Counted from the first letter of the stretch, positions 22,890 to 36,200 are shown. The stretch is 64,000 nucleotides of DNA from Pelodera strongyloides (GCA_036852015.1 JAANDG010000377.1:1-64000), one strand, 5' to 3'. Numbers and translations: made by a program. The notes: a model not told the origin generated them from the sequence alone.

Positions 22890-23190
22890 GTAACACTGGC
22901 AAAACTCGGTTGATGCGCGACGAAAACAAAGATTCCCTCCGCGCACCTCGCCCATTCTTCGCCTGACTTTCGCCAGGTTCGAGCGAGTGCTGACTACCTA
23001 CTGGCGAAAACCGGGCGAAGATTGGGCGAAAGCGCCGCGCATCATTTGCCCTTTCTCTGTTTCTTGATGGGTTTACATATTTTCGTCCGGACTGAGCGCC
23101 GCACTTTCGCCGGGTGTACCTGGCGAGAGTCTGGCAAAAATGTACCCCTTTTTCCCCACGCGCCATCAAGGTTTCGCTTTGAATCCGTGC
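22890..23190. repeat. GGCGAA/TTCGCC-rich dispersed element
   Basis: Many TTCGCC and GGCGAA words with CGCGCA motifs, starting at AAAACTCGGTTGATGCGCGA. Related copies lie at 49,510-49,745, 52,540-52,770 and 54,290-54,660. No coding capacity is evident. Confidence 0.6.
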
Positions 23191-23426
23191 TAAGTACAAA
23201 ATAGTTTGCTATTTATTACATTTAATCTAAAATTTATCTCCGCTGTTCAGCTACATACTACAATCTGGTAGCTTTCTCAACTTACATTACGTGATTTTTA
23301 TTTTCTGTGACTATATCGATTTTTATAGTGATCTGCACTTATTCTATCAAAGAATGGATGACTCATCTGTTCAGAAAAAGTGAATTATATGTGGGACTTT
23401 AAACCTTAAAGTCGTTTATTTCAGTT

Positions 23427-26400
23427 ATGAACAATCTGTGTTCACTGGATTCCATGCCTTCGCTCGTCCATTTTCAAATATGTCATTTTCTCTCCGGAAG
23501 TGACATAATCAATATGTCAATGTTAAACAGAAAATGGTACAGTATTATCTCCAAAAATCGGCATATGTTGGCCAAAAAGCACACAACTCTGCACATGTGT
23601 ATGAATAAAAAGGAGGTGAGATTTTTTAAACTTGTGGTACTGAAACGTATGCCAGAAACTGTATTCCGATGTAACGGATGCAATTTACTGCACTAATCCA
23701 GCACGATTTTTGGTCTGATTATATTAATCTGCATAAAATATATGGGACTGCAGTTCAGAATTCGTTTCAAAAACAGGCCGTTATATCGCTTTAAATTTGT
23801 AATCGTCCGTACAATGGAGCATGGCAATATATGCAAAGTTCAGTGTCCAACTATGCCAGAAGGACCGAAGGACACTGATTAACAATTAGCATATAATACA
23901 TTGAAATGCACTTGTCCAGTTCAAGTTTCACAGTATGGCATAACACTTGGAAGTATCGGTGCAAATCTGCAAATGTTCCAGGGTACTCAATTGATGATGA
24001 ACATTGAACAAAAAGGATACAGTTGTTACTATGGTGTGAGACTGAAGAAGTTTAAGGAAAGGTCAGCTTTTTTTCTTGTTAGTCTTATGCCACATTAGTG
24101 CTCACTTCGCACGCTACGAAAGTGAGCCTAGGATTCTGTTATGTACATTATACTATACATTAAATATTTCATCTATTTGTTAGGAATGTATCTTTGACGC
24201 GTGCTTCTTTCTGTATGCGTTACGCGCTTCTATTTCTTGAATTTTGTTGTGTTCCTTTTCCAGATGGAATAATCGCTACAAGAAAGCAGATTACTTCGAT
24301 GTCACTGATATCAACGACATATCAATGGAAAATCAATTTGACATGGTAAGCAAACAACATGTCAACTAGATTTTTGAAATTATCCTGACATACTATGAAA
24401 AAAGAGGTACAAGAAAGAAACGGAAATTGTGTTTGAGCAGTTATTAGAGCGAAATACCGGCCGGTTTTCGGCCGGTTTTTTAAACGGATCGTGGACAACG
24501 GAATTCTTACGTAATTACGCTAATTTCTCTAATTTAGCTCGATTTTTTATCCCAATTTAAGTTAATTTACATGTGCTGCATAGGAATGCTGATGTACTGG
24601 ATGCGTTTCAAAAACCGGCCGGTATTTCGCTTTAAAGGGAGAGGCCCACCAGAAAAAACATTTCCTCAATTTACTTGCACAGAATGTCCGGAATTTCAGA
24701 AATATTACTGTGAAAACCGCATTTCTTTGCACCTAGAACTCACAGAGTTATTCCCCGGCAAACAGTTCGGTCAGGTACCGTAGTCAGAAACGTTTTTACG
24801 GTTCACATCAATCCATTAGCATTCTTTCTCTTCATAATAATGGCTAAACGAATGAAGATCATTCATACGATTATAACAAGACGTTTACAATACTATAATG
24901 CCCTAAATGCGCAAAAATTGATTCTGACTACGGTACTTGGCCGAACTGTTTGCCGGCGAATATCTCTGTGAGTTCTAGGTGCAAAGAAATGCGGTTTTCA
25001 CAGTAACATTTCTGAATTCCGGACATTCTGTGGAAGTAAATTGAAGAAACGTTTTTTCTCGTGGGCCTCTCCCTTTAAATCTATTTTCAGCCCACGAAAT
25101 GGATAGAAGATGTGAATTCCGGAATAAAACAACTCATCTCGGTCATCACGGCAAAAGTCGACTTCAAATGGCTATCACTGGTGAGCGTGAGAAAGTATTT
25201 GTTGTTTATGTCAGGATGTTCGCCAGTGTGTCGCCAGTGTTTAGCGGCGAACCGAGCGAAAGCTTTGCAACTTCAGTTGGCGCATTTATGGCGCACAAGC
25301 CGTGCGCACGTACGCTAGGAACCCCGGATGAAAGTAATCTTTAGGCAGACGTAAACGCTGATGACCTCCGTTTCTTCTCGCAGTGCTTCAGTGAATATCG
25401 AACAAGAGTCGGCGATATTACAGTATTCTTCGCGGAAAATCAACATCCACAAGAAGTTGTGGGCATTTTGGATTCCATTCGGACGTGTCGACAAGTAAAG
25501 GTATGTTTGGAGCATTTCTGGCATTCGCGGATCTAAGGTTGTTTGGTCCCTGAAGTTATCATACCTTAGTCACTAGGGGAACTCGCATAAGGGAATATTG
25601 AACGTCGTTGCCGCAAATAACCAGCCCACTTGTTGTAGCCCTCATTTTGCAGTGTAAACAAAGTTATTACCTACGGCTCATAATCGCACCTTTGCCTGAC
25701 TGGCTAAGCTGACCTGACAATACGCTACGCACAAACTCACGCCGGTATCCCGCAGGAGCAGAGCGGGGAGGTGTATTTATGAAAAATTTACATGAGTCTG
25801 TTCTTTATCCCAAATCTTTTAGATCCATTGCTCCCGTGGTCGTGTCCTTCCAATGGGACTTCTGGAAGCAAAGGCGATCCGTGAATCAAGGATTATTGAC
25901 GTTGATATGGAGGACTGGAGGCTCGAACCGACTACGGTGAGTGCCGTTAAAGGACCTGGCCCGGCCAACAATAAAACGGTATTCTGGAAATTGTGCTTGT
26001 TATTTTTGTTTGATTTTAGCATTTGTTTTACAACTGTGTTACGTAGAAAATACCTTCAGAATCAAGAACCAGCAGAAAATCACGACGAACAAATCAGAAA
26101 CCTGTCCGCTGAAAGTATTCGAATTCGCGGCACTCGTCTGACTGCGCAGGGAGCAAATTCCCTAATTACGGTAGTTTATTTACCCAATATATGTTGTGTG
26201 TAGCTTATTGACCGACTAATGCCATTAATATATAATAAGTAACAGCATGAAAAGCATGTTATGACTGCATGGGAAATTAACTCTTACGCAATTAGAGGTT
26301 CAGGAACATGTGTAGTTCATTAGCAAATTATATTTGGTGCACTGATTTTTCGTTGGTTATTGCAAGCGAAAAAATGTGCTAATTTATATAAGTTTGAAGT

Positions 26401-27442
26401 TTATGTTCCTAACCTTCGCACCATTTTATTGAGCAAAATAGATTTATTTAAAAAAAAAAAATAAGCATTTTAGCAATGGCAAATGGGCCAACGCGAGATC
26501 AAAGTACGTGAAACATTCAATAATTAGTGATGGGAAGTAGATGTAGAATAAGTAGGCACCCTGTGTACTGAGCTTCTATATCTTCAAAAAAAATTATTTC
26601 CCTATTTACAATCTTCTACCAAACGCCATTCGAGTTAACAGCTGAATCCGCGCATCTTCTTGCATAATTTTAGAGTTGAATAAGTATCGCAAGAATAGGG
26701 TGTCTGACAGACACATTATATTTTTGTGAGTTATTCGTTGCCATAATAATGTTCAGTTTCGCTAATTGGAAGTTTGTGTAACCTTATAGCACTCGAGTAA
26801 CGTATGATGGTATGATTCTATTATAGATTAATTCATCTTCGCTTGTCTTGCAAAATGTTAACACACTTGCACGCTTGTATCTTGTATTGATGGGAAGGAA
26901 AGCGCAAGACAAAATGTGTGTAGATGCTTCACTATGAAGGTCTACAAAGTATAGTGATTTATTGATTAATTGAACTATTTTAGGATAAAAATAAACTTTC
27001 AGCAATGGCAATCTGGGCAACGAAATATCAGTGGAAATCCGGGAATTGAAATTTCGACAGACATTTCCGAATTTGATGAGAAATCTGTACTGAAAGGAGT
27101 GCAGGATTACCAAAGGGAACCAAGCTCACTCAACTATTTCCTGGGTAAGTGAATGTGAAACTTTTACATGGCGAGAAAAACCTTCAGCGGCGCACCTCGT
27201 CCATCTATCGCCAGTTACAGAATTTACGGCAGTTCCATAGATTTTGCCTCTACTCCTCTACATATATATTACATAAGCTTGTGTTTTTCTTTTATTTATG
27301 TTTGCTATGTATTCAAGAAATTTTTTTAGTCGGCCGCATCTCTGACGGTAAACGGCAGACCGCGCACGTCTCCTGGTACGCAGACTGTTTTAGCGTTTAC
27401 GTGGCCAACGCGTCCACAAAAGACGACGAGTGCTGGATGTAA
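23427..27442 (+). CDS. F-box protein with FBA_2-like C-terminal domain (9 exons)
   Basis: Proposed exons: 23427-23615, 23934-24061, 24264-24345, 25091-25180, 25384-25500, 25823-25936, 26060-26170, 27003-27144, 27330-27442. All junctions have GT...AG ends and matching phases and give 361 residues plus stop. Residues ~8-50 (SMPSLVHFQICHFLSGSDII, NRKWYSIISK) form an F-box, which binds SKP1 in SCF ubiquitin ligases. The C-terminal third (TRLTAQGANSLITQWQSG, then SDGKRQTAHVSW and FSVYVAN) has the spacing of the FBA_2 domain found in the large Caenorhabditis F-box families, so it likely selects a substrate for ubiquitination; the target is unknown. The exon 1-2 junction is least sure, because the frame stays open 26 codons past the chosen donor. 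Such genes evolve fast in nematodes. A 450-bp MITE lies in intron 3. Confidence 0.82.
24631..25079. mobile_element. Foldback MITE in intron 3 of the F-box gene
   Basis: Ends TTTAAAGGGAGAGGCCCACC and its near reverse complement. Inverted arms of about 170 bp contain TTCTTTGCACCTAGAACTCA and CGGTA near the centre. A related, shorter element is at 42,117-42,308. Confidence 0.88.
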
Positions 27443-28906
27443 ATAGAGTTTTTTTCAAGAGGTATGCCACGTGGTTTTCGAAACGAACGCTGCAAACTGT
27501 GATCCTGGGTTCTTTTGCATCTAGCATACGTTTCAAAACCATGTGCCACGCCGTTTTCTTGTAATATTTTTTTCTGACGCCATTGCTCGGGTTGTACATT
27601 TTGCCGAATCATCTTTGTACATACTTAAAAAAAAAATTATTTCATTGGAGCCCAGAACTCTCTACTCGTATTCGTAGCTCGTACTCGTTCTCGTAAAAAA
27701 AAACTAGAAAAAAAAAAAAAAAAATGTATTTTCGTTTTTTTTTCTCGGAAAATCTGCTATTCGGAATACCATCATACGTAAGCCGGCTCAATTTTGACGC
27801 CACGCAAAATAAGAGATGTCAAATAGTGCTTTCAAAACTGCCGTATTATACTTTAAAAATGCAGTGTATCTCTGATAACTCTGAGTAGTGAAAATGTTCT
27901 ACTTTCCGCTAAAATACATTGTAATTTGTCAATGTTAATGAACCGTAAATTTCACTGTGATTTTCATAATGAAGCATAAGAGTGTTTCAACATTTATAAA
28001 TTACAAGGCGACCTTCCAATACTACGTCGATCTTCGAAGTACTCACGCCACAAAATGGGCATACTTGGGCATGCAACGCCTGACTATGAATATGAAGTGT
28101 ATATTTCAAAGTCGTTTGTAATAAGAAACAATTTGAAGTTTCGAAAAGTTGTCATGCACCTTTATTCAAGGGATTTCAAGTTCAAATTCAAGGTTTGTTT
28201 ATGACATGTTCCGCAGAGGTCCTGAGCACTAGACGACGAGTTCCAGATGACGAATTGCTCGACGTCTTGGTCTTTCGTTTCAAAGTGCTCCGATAACCGA
28301 TTTAGCAATAAGAAATTTCAGAACGTGCCGGTTAATAAGGCCTGTACTCCGCTGTTTTCCTATTACGATTTGAAACAAGGTTCAAAGACGCTGTTGGTCG
28401 CACTCCCTAGAGTTGGATCTCTATATCGGCTCATTTTCACTGAATTTAACGGCCGGTTAATAAGATCTATGGTTAATTTGACGCGAATCGCAGGCTGCTT
28501 CTATCCTGGGGCCATATTCACCACCACGTTTCTCTCGGGGAATTATCCCGTGGAAAGAAAATATCATCCTAGTATGAGACACGTAGTGAAAAAGGCGGGG
28601 AATTCCCCGTGGGGAATTGAGTGGTGAATATGGCCTCTGGACTGGGTTCATGGCTAAATCCATCCGATAACTCAATAAATTTGTTGGCCCCATATGAACA
28701 TAAGTAATTCCACTATGTATATAACAAATGAAACATTCCACATTAACACAGGAAACCTTCCACCCAAAAAAAAGCGTAGGTGACGAGCGTAGCTTCCTAA
28801 AAACCAACCAAACATCTTAATTTTTTTTGCCTAGTTTTTATAAATAAATAAAGTTACCACAATAGCATGAATGGATCTGTCTTGGATATATGTTATATGT
28901 ATTACT
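27443..28906. other. Intergenic DNA between the F-box gene and the MULE
   Basis: No gene seen. Contains short inverted repeats (GCCACGTGGTTTTCGAAAC against its near complement at 27,534-27,556) and a small MITE at 28,506-28,638. Poly(A)-rich near 27,700. Confidence 0.5.
28506..28638. mobile_element. Small foldback element
   Basis: CTGGGGCCATATTCACCAC and GTGGTGAATATGGCCTCTGG face each other 97 bp apart, with a nested GGGGAATT/AATTCCCC pair. Confidence 0.7.
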
Positions 28907-28914
28907 GTTTTTCC

Positions 28915-29191
28915 GGCTAATTGTAATTGTTGCCTCACTGCCTCATTGCCTCATTGCCACCTTTGTATGCCTCATGTGGAGCGTATGCCTCACGATCTCC
29001 TCAAAAAAAGTTGCCACACAGGGGAACTCCTCATGTATGCCTCATGGGTTCACTTGTATGCCTCACGTATGCCTCATGTGGCAAACAGGGTTGCCTCATG
29101 AGGAGCACACGTTCTCCTCATATAGTATACCCACGCGGCGACGTTCAAGGTTGAAATGAACGCGCAATACTGACTCCGCCCCGCCATTTAT
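28915..29191. repeat. Left terminal inverted repeat of the MULE
   Basis: Contains about nine TGCCTCA(T/C) words, some in tandem at the outer end, some as CTCCTCAT. Such subterminal repeats are often transposase binding sites; that role is inferred. Confidence 0.9.
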
Positions 29192-29512
29192 TGCTAAGGG
29201 GAAACTCATCGAGGTCGATGCCACGCCAGACACGAAATCGGTCCATCGAATCGATGCACGTCGCGGACAAACCCACAATTTTCATAATTTTCCATTGTGT
29301 CAATACGACGGGGCGATGGCGAGGCATTTTTTGACGAGGTCGATGCACAAGGCGCGACCGAACCTTTCTTCAAACCGCAACTCAGTGAACGCAGAGCGTC
29401 CGTACAAAAACTTATTTTTTTAGAAATTGGTCTGGTGTTTGTATTCTTTCGATCTATGTTTTCGTGTTGCTTTTAAATATGTATATCCTGTAAGAATGCT
29501 CCTCTCTTTAAG

Positions 29513-29796
29513 ATGCGAGGAGGTGGTGTTGGGAAATCAACGAACCGTTTCTATTCTGGACAATCACCGAGAAGGTTAGCTGGGTGACTAGTGTTTAGGT
29601 GATTGGATGTGTAATTGTTTGTTCTGGACTATCTGGTTTAATTTTTCAGCGTTCATCGACAGGACTGGGAAGTTGAAGAGAGTCGAAGCCCTAGAGAGAA
29701 GAACGAGACGAAAGCAAATTTTTGGAAAGCAACCCCTGCGCTGGACTGTGAAGGGTTCTCGTGCTGATTATTTGGATGTGATTGAAAGAGACGATG
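29513..29796 (+). CDS. Candidate N-terminal exons of the MULE gene
   Basis: An ATG at 29513 opens MRGGGVGKSTNRFYSGQSPR, with a donor at 29,575. An acceptor at 29,662 joins it in phase to TGKLKRVEALERRTRRKQIF...DYLDVIERDDG, ending at donor GTAAGG (29,797). The product is basic, as DNA-binding N-termini are, but no known domain is visible and I could not connect it in phase to the next exons. It could also be a separate small gene in the element. Confidence 0.35.
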
Positions 29797-30369
29797 GTAA
29801 GGTGCAGTGCTCCATAGCAATTTTTGGGTTTTATTTATTTACGTGTTCTATAATTTGGTTTGGAGTTAAGGTTTCAACTTCGCAGTCCATATTTCGCTTA
29901 TGAAGATGAAAACATCTAGGTGGCTTGACCTTTGATAAATACACCGTGTTCAGGGTTTCCTTTCTTTCTGTTGTTGAAAGACGAGACATAGGAGAGGGAA
30001 CAGGGACAGAAGACACAAGAACGTAGCAGAAGCCAAGAGGTAAAGAGCGGATGTCGCAAAAAAGAGGAGTCCTGAAAAGAAGCCTCAGTCGGATAGGAAA
30101 GGTATGTGGCTACTTATTAGGATCGCTTTGGGACATTTTGTTTTGAACTTTTGGACAAGGGCAATTCTCATTGTTATATTTATTCAAGTAAGGCGCGCCT
30201 GTTGATTTTATATTGTGTTATGCAAATGTATACAGACACCACAGCCACCACAATGCATACAACAGAGCTGATTGTGAGCACACGTTCACACTTGCAACTT
30301 GGCGAAGTCTGTTGTTCAAGTTCTGCTTAACAACGTAGAAAATGGCGACCGCGGTAGGGATTCTATTAT

Positions 30370-30558
30370 GGGGTTCCATCTCCATGTATGCGATTCACAC
30401 TTGCGAAAATGGCAAATACTTGTCCATGTTAGAGTCCATGTGTATGAAATGTGAATGACAAGGTCCTGCAGCGATTTTGAATCTAGTGCGGATCTACTTC
30501 AAAATAGTACGGCTCAATTTCAAATAGTACGGATGATGATGGAATAGATGGAAACCCC
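30370..30558. mobile_element. GGGGTTTCCA-family MITE remnant
   Basis: Left arm TCCATGTATGCGATTCACACTTGCGAAAATGG-like sequence; right arm shortened to GATGGAAACCCC. Sits inside the MULE. Confidence 0.65.
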
Positions 30559-32105
30559 ATTATAAGCAAGATAGAGTTACTATTAATGTGCTAATTCTCG
30601 TGTGCTAATTTTTAGACTATATGAACCGTTAAACTAAAACAACTATTGTAGCTAGGAAGTTGTAAGTTTCAGCCATTGCTTATAGCCATAAACTTTCTTA
30701 GGTATCCTCGTACCTCGTACCTTAATAGAACTATAGAACAGTGCGTTTTCAGCCCATCTGATCATCACGCATCGATCAGCGTGGTATGTGCCTGCATCTG
30801 GGACTTCTGGCGCGCTCAACTGCAGGTTTCTGAAGAATTATGGGGAGACAATATCGATTCTGTCGCTCTGGAACTGGAGACGTAGCAGAAGGCTTGGTTC
30901 CGGGGCCATCATTGTCACAATGCGCAATTGTCGAAGTGGATCTTTGTCTTATACGGCCACGTTATTAACTCTGTCTTCTGTGCGTAGGCGTACTAACTAA
31001 ACACACAAAAAATGTCTCGTAAGGAATTTTTCCTTCGATCCCGCCCCAATGTACACAATGTTTCTAATAAGGAGAGTTGATATATGAGTTTAAGAAGTAC
31101 TTTAAAGAAGAATACGGCGGTTTTTTGAAATCATCTGTGCGATTTATTCTTACATATTTATGCTAAGTCTCGAATCTCGAATTTTCATTTTTACTCGTTT
31201 GCATTAACTGATAAGAATGCTGGTGTCGTTTTAAAAACCGGCCGGTATTTCGCTCTGAACACTCTATTTATGCCGTTTCTATAGTGCATTTTTTGCGTTG
31301 ACATATCAGCTTTTCGTATTATAGCTGTTTTTACGTACAATATATAGTATATGTTTTACATTTTTGCATGTGAATTGTTTAATAGCCTTTTATTACATTT
31401 CTGCTCCATTTTTTACAGTGCTGTAGCTTTCGATGAGATCTTATGTAATATATGACAGCTCTGCCATCGTCTATGTTCCTTGGGTAGTCATTTTGTAATG
31501 TTAGCAAATCCCTTATAGGCTAAGTATAGGTTGCATCCCCGTCCATCTTATTATTATTATCGTCGACTTTACCCGCGTTTATTTCCTGTATGATATTCTA
31601 TTTTATATAAAAATTAATAAAATTTTATTTGAGAGATTAGATACTGGAAGGCAAGGAAATAGTGTGCATATTGAGAGAGATCAGACAGGAAAGTCAAGGA
31701 AAAGTGTGCAATTTATGAGGGAAGAGGCAGAGAAGTGCTCGGAAATAGTTTGTGTATATACAGAGTGCAGAGATTAGGTGGTTCAACTGACGCGTGGTCG
31801 ATTGCCAGGCTCTATCGAGGCTTTATCGAGGCTTCCGTCCTACCTCAAACCAGGGTCGGCGCGCAGCCAAAACTGACGCGGTCGATGCACAAGCTCTATC
31901 GCCCTTGGGTTGCAAGCACTTGCCCCCTCGATAGGAGCCGGTGCAACGACCTCGATAAGGTTCTCCTGAGTGAAAATGATACTGCGCAACGTAAAGTGGA
32001 AGAATGTAGGCTTCACGCGCTGGACCCCCAGGAGGGAATCGAATCTACTACTTTTTCTGTTTATTTGGCCTTCTGGTTTTCAGGCTTGATTGTACTCACC
32101 TCTTA

Positions 32106-32375
32106 GGGCGCGTTCGGGATGCCGATTTCCTAACAAAAAACGTTTCAAAAGTAGTTTGGGATGGCAGGTCGGAAATGAAATTGTTTTCCACAGTACATTT
32201 AGCCTTTGGGCACCGAGGTATTCATTTGGCTCCAAACATTTCTGCATAGCTAAATATAAGTGGTCTCTGTGCCCCCGGGCTATATGTACTGGGAAAAGAA
32301 TTACATTTCTGACCGGCCATCCCGAACAACGTTTGAAACGTTTTTTGTTCGGAATTCCACATCCCGAACGCGCCC
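32106..32375. mobile_element. PIF/Harbinger-like MITE with TTA target duplication (in MULE)
   Basis: Ends GGGCGCGTTCGGGATG / CATCCCGAACGCGCCC, flanked on both sides by TTA, the 3-bp target typical of PIF/Harbinger elements. Inverted arms extend over about 120 bp. No ORF that matters. It is nested in the MULE, so it arrived later. Second family member at 38,857-39,128. Confidence 0.8.
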
Positions 32376-32651
32376 TTACAATTTGCTTACCCATTAAACA
32401 CATTGCTAAGACGTTTACTGTACACTGACTAGCCGAAGCCTATATAACCGAACAAATTTATTTTTATATATTAAAGCTCAGCTCTGTCATACAGATACAA
32501 CTTCCATTTCCACAATGTTTTCGCATTGAATTGAGCAATGAAAATCGTTTGAAAACGAAGATGAGTAGTGTTCCTCCATATGTTTTGTGGTTTAACTTAT
32601 ACTGGGCTAATTATAATTACTATGACTTTAATATTTTTCATGTACATTGAG

Positions 32652-32798
32652 GGGGTTTCCAAATATCCCAAAGAAACCGAGATTATTCTAGGAATACTAC
32701 CGTTCCTGCACGAAACTTGCATATAATAATACAATAAATGAAAAAATATTCTCGTGCAGTCCAAAATACTGTGAATATTCACCATGCTTGGAAACCCC
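32652..32798. mobile_element. GGGGTTTCCA-family MITE (in MULE)
   Basis: GGGGTTTCCAAATATCCC at left and CATGCTTGGAAACCCC at right; shorter arms than the copy at 20,928. Confidence 0.6.
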
Positions 32799-33237
32799 AT
32801 GATGTGTTTTGTAATGTTTATGTGTAACGGTTTTGTTCTTAGTTTTTTTCCTTTCTGATTTCAACCGATTACTTGAACGATTTGAACGCACCTTTCTTGT
32901 TAACAATAACAATTGAAATAAATAAAACAAATATATACGTATGTGTTCTAGGTTTCTAGCTATGTACGCGGTGAAGCTGCGCAAGCTTCGAAGCAACTTG
33001 AGGATCTTACGTTGAAATGGCAAAGCTTGATCAAGTCGAAACATCACAAGTCAATCCCAAGGCGGACATATACAGGCGGATATTGACGTAATAAGGTGAT
33101 TGCTTTGTGCATTTTGACTTCACATCACTACTCATGGGCCTATGACACTGTAAATAGTTATTGTATTATTGTATTTCGCTGCACCAAATTAGGCTACAGT
33201 TACTCTTTTATATAATAAGATATTTAAGTTCTGATAG

Positions 33238-36200
33238 ATTCTGATAAGACGTCCGCCACCTACAAATCCATGTTTGATATGGTCCACTCTTTTATTCTGC
33301 GACAACTTGGCAACGGAGCCCATAAATTCATTGTGCCTGGAGTGGTAACTGATGGGTGTCCCGCACTCAAGCTTGCGATTGAAACCTCTACCCTATTCCG
33401 TAAAACACAACACTTATTGTGTTCTATTCATCTGGCAAGAACGCTTGAGTGCTATCTCCGAGCTAGCGGAATCCCGGACAGTGAAATTGCGGTTGGTTAT
33501 ATAAATGCGTGCGTACACTGTGGTTTATGTTGTTTATTCGTGATGTCTCTATCGTCCTTATAGTAAATGAGAATAGGTTCATCATATCCATAATATCTCT
33601 GAAATGTTGGTGGAAAAGAAATCTTGGTGAAAATCAGTAGCATACCGTCTTTATATTTAACGATTGGACGGAAAGAAGTTTGTCTTTGCGTAAATTCGTG
33701 GTTTTCATGTTGTTTGCGAACTGGAAAACCTTCAGTCGCACTATGGAGTGTGCACTGTGGTCAGTGTGCGATTAGCAACGTCTTTCGTAGGACCAAATGC
33801 TCGGCATTAATGACGCTCCGTCTTAAAAAAGCCTTTTATTGGTTAATTCAGGATGCGAAGGCCGCAATTTTTGGTGCTCGTCGAAATCCATCTCCTGAAG
33901 TTCCCAGAGTTGTCACAATGTCTGCACTCGATGTTGCAGCGTCTGAGCGGTCAGCATATGTTGATGCGCTTTCGATTCATCCAAGGGCAAAAGATTGGTG
34001 CGTTTCACTGTCCTTTATCAATATTCGTACTTGTTTTTATCAAAGAACACAATAAATAGATTTTGGTGTCTTGAAGTTCTACGGGAGACTTGGTTGTAAG
34101 CGCTATCATCCAATATCTTACTATCGCTCTTTTAGGTTTCATAACCACAGCCGCGAAGTGGAGTCCGTCGGTTTGGAATCGCGACTGTTGGCTCTTCATG
34201 GAATGGAGACAAGCACAACAAACGGTGTGGAAGGACTCAATAAGGTTAGCAACTTACGAATTTTTCCTCGTAGTGGTCAACTGTAAATGTTGTTTTAGCA
34301 ATGTCGAATGTTCAAAAAAAACCGTGCCTTGTTTTATTGTGCTCGAATTACTTACATTTTGTTTGTCTTCGCCCGCCATAAATCATTTTGCTTTCAGGAG
34401 ATTCCTCAATGGACAGGCAATGGGAGAAACCTTCCCGAAGTGGTCGAAAACCTTCAGGAGCGAATGGAAAGTAAGCTTTTTTAGTATTGCTTTGTCGTAT
34501 AATATATATATACATGGGAAACCAAAAACCCCGATATGTCCCTCAAAAAATCGGACCATGTCGGGGTTTTTGAAAATCGGCGTTATATTGGGAACAATTC
34601 CCGATATGGCCCCGCTTATTCGTGATCGGGCTTTTTGCTTGACTATATCGGGGTTTTTCGGCAAATAATCGGGGTTTTCACTTTCCTGTGACACACCTGT
34701 GTATATATGTAATATATAGACTGGTGCAGAAATACCGTTAATTGCAGAGGAGTTTTAAGAGTAACTCGTACGTTTCAGTTTCATGTGCCTTATTTTGTTT
34801 CTATGCGCTTTTCTGAAAGTAGCCCTCCATATAATATAACGAATTTAGTGATGGATCGAGACCTCGCCCTAAGCGTCTTGCAGCGGTCAGATGAGATTAC
34901 TTGCGAACGTGCTGGTGCAGATCGTGAACGAGTACTCAAATCCTTGGGTATGGAGTCCACACTGGTGGACGTCTTCAGTACCCTTCCTTTCTACGATCGC
35001 ATCGAAGCTAGTGAGTTAACTTACGGATTATGGCATTCTTTTTATCAATGGATTGCTTTATGCGCTTTATTCTCACGCACGTCTAAATTTTGGCTCTGGT
35101 TTTTGCACTTGGTAACGCGATACGTGTTTAGCTACCGTGAAGCTTGATCTATTAGCCGATACAGTTTGCAATAGGATGCGTTCTCGTCAATTGATGTGAC
35201 AAGCCTTGGTTACTCATACTAGTTCACATGTAACATACAGAAAAATATATAATAGTGAAACTAGACTCAAATGATCCTCAGAAAACGGAGCATACAATTA
35301 AGAATCAATTTTGCTCCAGCATTCTCTGCGAAACTTCTAACTGGATACCGACGGCAAGCGTGTGAATTGGTCGTGCACTCCTTCTCAACAGTGCAACATG
35401 CGACATTTCAGAGGGAAAGTGGAGAAGTGTGCGTTCATTTTTGTTATTTCCTTGTGATGACATTGTTAGTTTAGTTGTTTGGTGGCGTTGTGCTGTGTTT
35501 TCAAAGACTAATGAAAAAATAACTTGTAGTTTTCTGTTCCTTCTGTATTTTTTCGACGGAGGGGAGGCTTAAAGCAACTTAACTATACCTACCACTTTGT
35601 GGAGTACTTTACGTGTCCATCTCTATATGATAATATTCCACCGATCACCGATACTGTATTTAGTGAATGTGTGAACTTCTCGGAAGGCAATCGTATCGTC
35701 CTGCAAGTGGTATGTGCGCGCATATTTTGGCTGTGTGGAATTTCCTAGATCCGTCTCATGCTGCCGCAAGCATTGTCAAATTTCTTGACGTCACCGAAGC
35801 TCGTGCGGAAAGATACCATATAGAGGTGAAAAACTCGTTGCTCTTTATATGCTCAAATAGGTGTCAGTATTGTTTATAATTGTAAGCAAAGAAGACACTA
35901 TTTTTGGTTCGTTTTCTCAGGTAAGCAGTGTGTCAGTTTTGTCAGGCCCGACCGTTCTTACATCAGATGTGCTGGTTTGGGCGTCTGATAGTGACGTAAG
36001 GCGTTATTAACGATTGTACGCTAGGTGGCTTAATTTTTATGCATTAGAGAAGCGCCGGTGGTTCAAAATGTGGAAAAGCGCGACGTCGAACGGGAACGGA
36101 GGCCACTAGGCGGCAAAACAACCTGGATGTTGTAGAATTCGTGCCCAACCCATACCATATGTGAGTATATCTGGTACTGGTTTTTTTATTGACAGGTTGT

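Larger units (their letters stand above)
20111..23420. other. Intergenic DNA, no gene seen
   Basis: AT-rich. It contains the foldback element at 20,928-21,249, a tandem duplication at 22,262-22,407 and a GGCGAA-rich repeat at 22,890-23,190. ORFs are short and without recognisable domains. Confidence 0.5.

Noticed and set aside
31735..32106. 123-codon ORF inside the MULE
   Set aside because: No motif, no consistent splice partners, and its end runs into a MITE; parts resemble repeated CGATGCACAAG sequence.
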